Source: Candidatus Nanopelagicales bacterium
GTDB taxonomy: Bacteria; Actinomycetota; Actinomycetes; S36-B12
Assembly (NCBI GenBank): GCA_023264215.1
Contig: JALQSY010000007.1
Coordinates: forward strand, 1-26,561
Reading direction: 5' to 3'
Length of the DNA stretch: 26,561 bases
The translations under genes and the position numbers were made by a program. The notes under the pieces are model-generated. The model did not search any database, was not told the DNA's origin, and saw only the letters and a list, made by a program, of their open reading frames with translations. Shown here piece by piece: positions 24,971 to 26,561 of the stretch (its first letter is position 1; each line of letters begins with the position of its first letter).

Positions 24971-24980
24971 AATCTTTGCA
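24966..24980. promoter_or_regulatory. Zur-like operator
   Basis: TGCAAAATCTTTGCA is a 7-1-7 palindrome with one unpaired position in the arms. Actinobacterial Zur boxes have the form TGAAAATNATTTTCA, which it resembles in length, symmetry and A/T core. It sits over the -35 of the metal-uptake operon and about 37 nt upstream of the divergent DUF3618 promoter. No regulator gene is nearby. Confidence 0.55.
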
Positions 24981-25016
24981 GTAAGGGCCGTGTCGGCAGG
25001 GCCTGGATCGGCGGCG

Positions 25017-25022
25017 TAGGCT
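25017..25022 (+). promoter_or_regulatory. Probable -10 hexamer of the DUF3618 gene (TAGGCT)
   Basis: TAGGCT is followed by 7 nt and the GTG at 25030. No Shine-Dalgarno is seen. Confidence 0.5.
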
Positions 25023-25029
25023 GCGGCGC

Positions 25030-25311
25030 GTGACCGAGTCCAAGGACGGCGCTCCCGCACCCTCGGCGGCGCAACTCGAGGCCGAGATCGCCGCGGCGCG
25101 CGACAACCTCACGTCGACGATCGAGCAGCTGAAGTCGGAGACGACCCCCCAGGCGCTCGCTCACCGGGGGGTCAACGCGGTCAAGGGCTTCTTCACCGAC
25201 GAGTACGGCGGAGTGCGCCCTGAGCGCGTGGCCATGGTCGCGGGCGCCGTCGTGACCCTCGTGGTCCTGCGCCGCTGGCGTCGCAGCCGTCGTCGCTGCC
25301 ACTGCCACTGA
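25030..25311 (+). CDS. DUF3618 family small membrane protein
   Basis: The function is unknown. The 93-residue protein has an N-terminal acidic helix (AAQLEAEIAAARDNLTSTIEQL, a likely coiled coil in this region), a linker, one membrane segment (VAMVAGAVVTLVVL) and a basic end RRWRRSRRR followed by CHCH. Relatives lie next to bcp in other Actinobacteria, as I recall (Rv2520c/Rv2521); here the metal operon separates them. Confidence 0.85.
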   Translation: MTESKDGAPAPSAAQLEAEIAAARDNLTSTIEQLKSETTPQALAHRGVNAVKGFFTDEYGGVRPERVAMVAGAVVTLVVLRRWRRSRRRCHCH

Positions 25312-25327
25312 GCGCCCGGTCCTGACG

Positions 25328-25687
25328 ATGACGAGCACCGTGGATGCGCCCGACACCACACCAGCGCCCGACGGGTCGATCCCGATTCGCCTCCTGCACG
25401 ACCGCGTCCTCGTGCGTCCCGGCGCGGATGAGGGAGAACGGCGTTCGTCGGGCGGGATCGTGATCCCCGCGACCGCCCAGGTCGGCCGCAAGCTGTCCTG
25501 GGCGCGCGTGGTCGCCGTCGGTCCCACCGTGCGCACCATCGAGGTCGGTGACCGGGTGCTCTTCGAGCCGGAGGATCGCGGCTCGGTCGAGCTCCACGGG
25601 CTGGAGTACGTGCTCCTTCGCGAGCGCGACGTGCATGCCGTGGCGGCCGCCCGGCACGCGGACAACAACACCGGTCTCTACCTGTAG
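25328..25687 (+). CDS. GroES-like co-chaperonin paralogue
   Basis: GroES caps the GroEL chamber. The 119-residue protein has the start of the fold (IRLLHDRVLVRP), a mobile-loop region with SSGGIVIP whose IVI resembles the GroEL-binding tripeptide, and later AVGPTVRTIEVGDRVLFE. It is about 20 residues longer than standard GroES because of a proline-rich leader and a C-terminal tail (AAARHADNNTGLYL). It is not next to groEL, so it is likely a secondary copy rather than the main co-chaperonin. It follows DUF3618 after 16 nt and precedes the zwf-like gene by 8 nt, so the three are probably cotranscribed. Confidence 0.88.
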   Translation: MTSTVDAPDTTPAPDGSIPIRLLHDRVLVRPGADEGERRSSGGIVIPATAQVGRKLSWARVVAVGPTVRTIEVGDRVLFEPEDRGSVELHGLEYVLLRERDVHAVAAARHADNNTGLYL

Positions 25688-25695
25688 GGGGCGAC

Positions 25696-26561
25696 ATGTC
25701 GAACCGAGCCGGCCACGTGCACTCGGATGTGCTCGTGATCTTCGGGATCACCGGGGACCTGGCCCACAAGATGACTCTCCCGTCGCTGTACCACCTCGAG
25801 CGCCGCGGACTGCTCACCATCCCGGTCGTCGGCGTCGCCTTCGAGGACATCGGCGACCAGGGCCTGTGGGACGAGACCCGTCAGGCGGTGCACGAGGTGC
25901 TCGAGGCCGGTGGGGAGAAGGTGGACGACGCCGTGCTCACGCGCCTGATCGAGCGCATGACGTATGTCAGCGGCGACTTCACGGATGCCGGGCTCTACAA
26001 CAGGCTGGCAGCGCACATCGCGGACCGCAAGCATCCGCTGTTCTATCTCGAGATACCGCCGTCGCTCTTCGGCCCGGTGGTGGAGCAACTCGGTGCTGCC
26101 GACCTCACCGACGGCTGCAGGGTCGCTGTCGAGAAGCCCTTCGGCACGAGCTTGGATACGGCCCGCGAGCTCAATGACCGGCTGCACCAGGTGCTCACCG
26201 AGGATCAGATCCTGCGCATCGACCACTTCCTGGGCAAGGAGCCGGTGCAGGACATCGTGTTCGTGCGCTTCGCCAACTCCTGGCTCGAGCCGCTCTGGCG
26301 TCGGGAGTACGTCGACTCCATCCAGATCACCATGGCCGAGGACTTCGGGGTGGAGGACCGCGGGTCGTTCTACGACAAGGTCGGGGCATTGCGCGACGTC
26401 GTGCAGAACCATCTCCTGCAGGTCCTGGCACTCATCCTCATGGAGCCGCCGGGTGCCGGTGATGACCCGATCGGCGATCGTCGACTTGATGTGTTCCGCG
26501 GCATGAGGCCGATCCGTGCCGATGACATCATCCGCGGCCAGTACGAGGGCTACCGGCAGGT
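25696..26561 (+). CDS. zwf: Glucose-6-phosphate 1-dehydrogenase, 3' truncated by window edge
   Basis: It oxidises glucose 6-phosphate with NADP in the pentose phosphate pathway. The 288 visible residues contain the nucleotide-binding GITGDLAHK at 17-25, EKPFG at 146-150 and the substrate motif RIDHFLGKE at 174-182 with catalytic histidine H177. The full protein should be about 460-510 residues. GGGGG lies 4 nt before the ATG. The frame is open to the last base. The partner genes opcA, gnd, tkt or tal are not in the window. Confidence 0.95.
   Translation, partial: MSNRAGHVHSDVLVIFGITGDLAHKMTLPSLYHLERRGLLTIPVVGVAFEDIGDQGLWDETRQAVHEVLEAGGEKVDDAVLTRLIERMTYVSGDFTDAGLYNRLAAHIADRKHPLFYLEIPPSLFGPVVEQLGAADLTDGCRVAVEKPFGTSLDTARELNDRLHQVLTEDQILRIDHFLGKEPVQDIVFVRFANSWLEPLWRREYVDSIQITMAEDFGVEDRGSFYDKVGALRDVVQNHLLQVLALILMEPPGAGDDPIGDRRLDVFRGMRPIRADDIIRGQYEGYRQ

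Overview
The window is high-GC, densely coded DNA from an actinobacterium. The evidence is a WhiB-family regulator, a DUF3039 protein, DUF2017 next to ClpS, a Mec/CysO/CysM cysteine-synthesis set, PimC- and MgtA-like mannosyltransferases, an NfeD/SPFH pair and a DUF3618 protein. The block clpS, DUF2017, mec, cysO, cysM, murI, metallo-beta-lactamase protein, rph, rdgB follows, as I recall it, the order around Rv1331-Rv1341 of Mycobacterium tuberculosis. A xanthorhodopsin-type light-driven proton pump points to a sunlit aquatic member of Actinomycetia; I cannot name a genus.

Layout. 1-2516: the 3' half of GTP-dependent PEP carboxykinase, a hairpin with three 34-bp tandem repeats, then argF and a whiB-like gene on the minus strand. 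2600-5600: trxA (minus), then yqgE, a pair of long palindromic repeats, a DUF3039 zinc-ribbon protein and an MFS exporter. 5700-9000: a HdeD-like membrane protein, an IclR regulator and a secreted GH18 glycosidase. 9026-18978: the conserved block. It is broken once by the rhodopsin gene, placed opposite in strand between DUF2017 and mec, and once by a three-gene mannosyltransferase/SGNH-hydrolase cassette between murI and the metallo-beta-lactamase gene. 19007-21419: a choloylglycine-hydrolase-family enzyme, NfeD and an SPFH protein. 21500-24934: another long palindrome, tRNA-Leu(UAG), then bcp and a znuABC-type metal importer on the minus strand, read from the znuA side behind a Zur-like operator. 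25030-26561: DUF3618, a GroES-like protein and the 5' part of glucose-6-phosphate dehydrogenase.

Shared signals. Many genes carry a TANNNT hexamer that ends 6-8 nt before the start codon, with little or no Shine-Dalgarno sequence, so leaderless transcription looks widespread. In three places the TAG stop of the upstream gene forms the first three bases of the next gene's TAGNNT hexamer. A family of intergenic palindromes (three clear copies and one diverged relative) lies downstream of genes. I see no CRISPR array, transposase, phage gene or integrase. The strongest leads are the antenna-competent rhodopsin with its structured leader, the palindrome family, the stop-codon/-10 overlaps, the Zur-like site and the two insertions into the conserved block.
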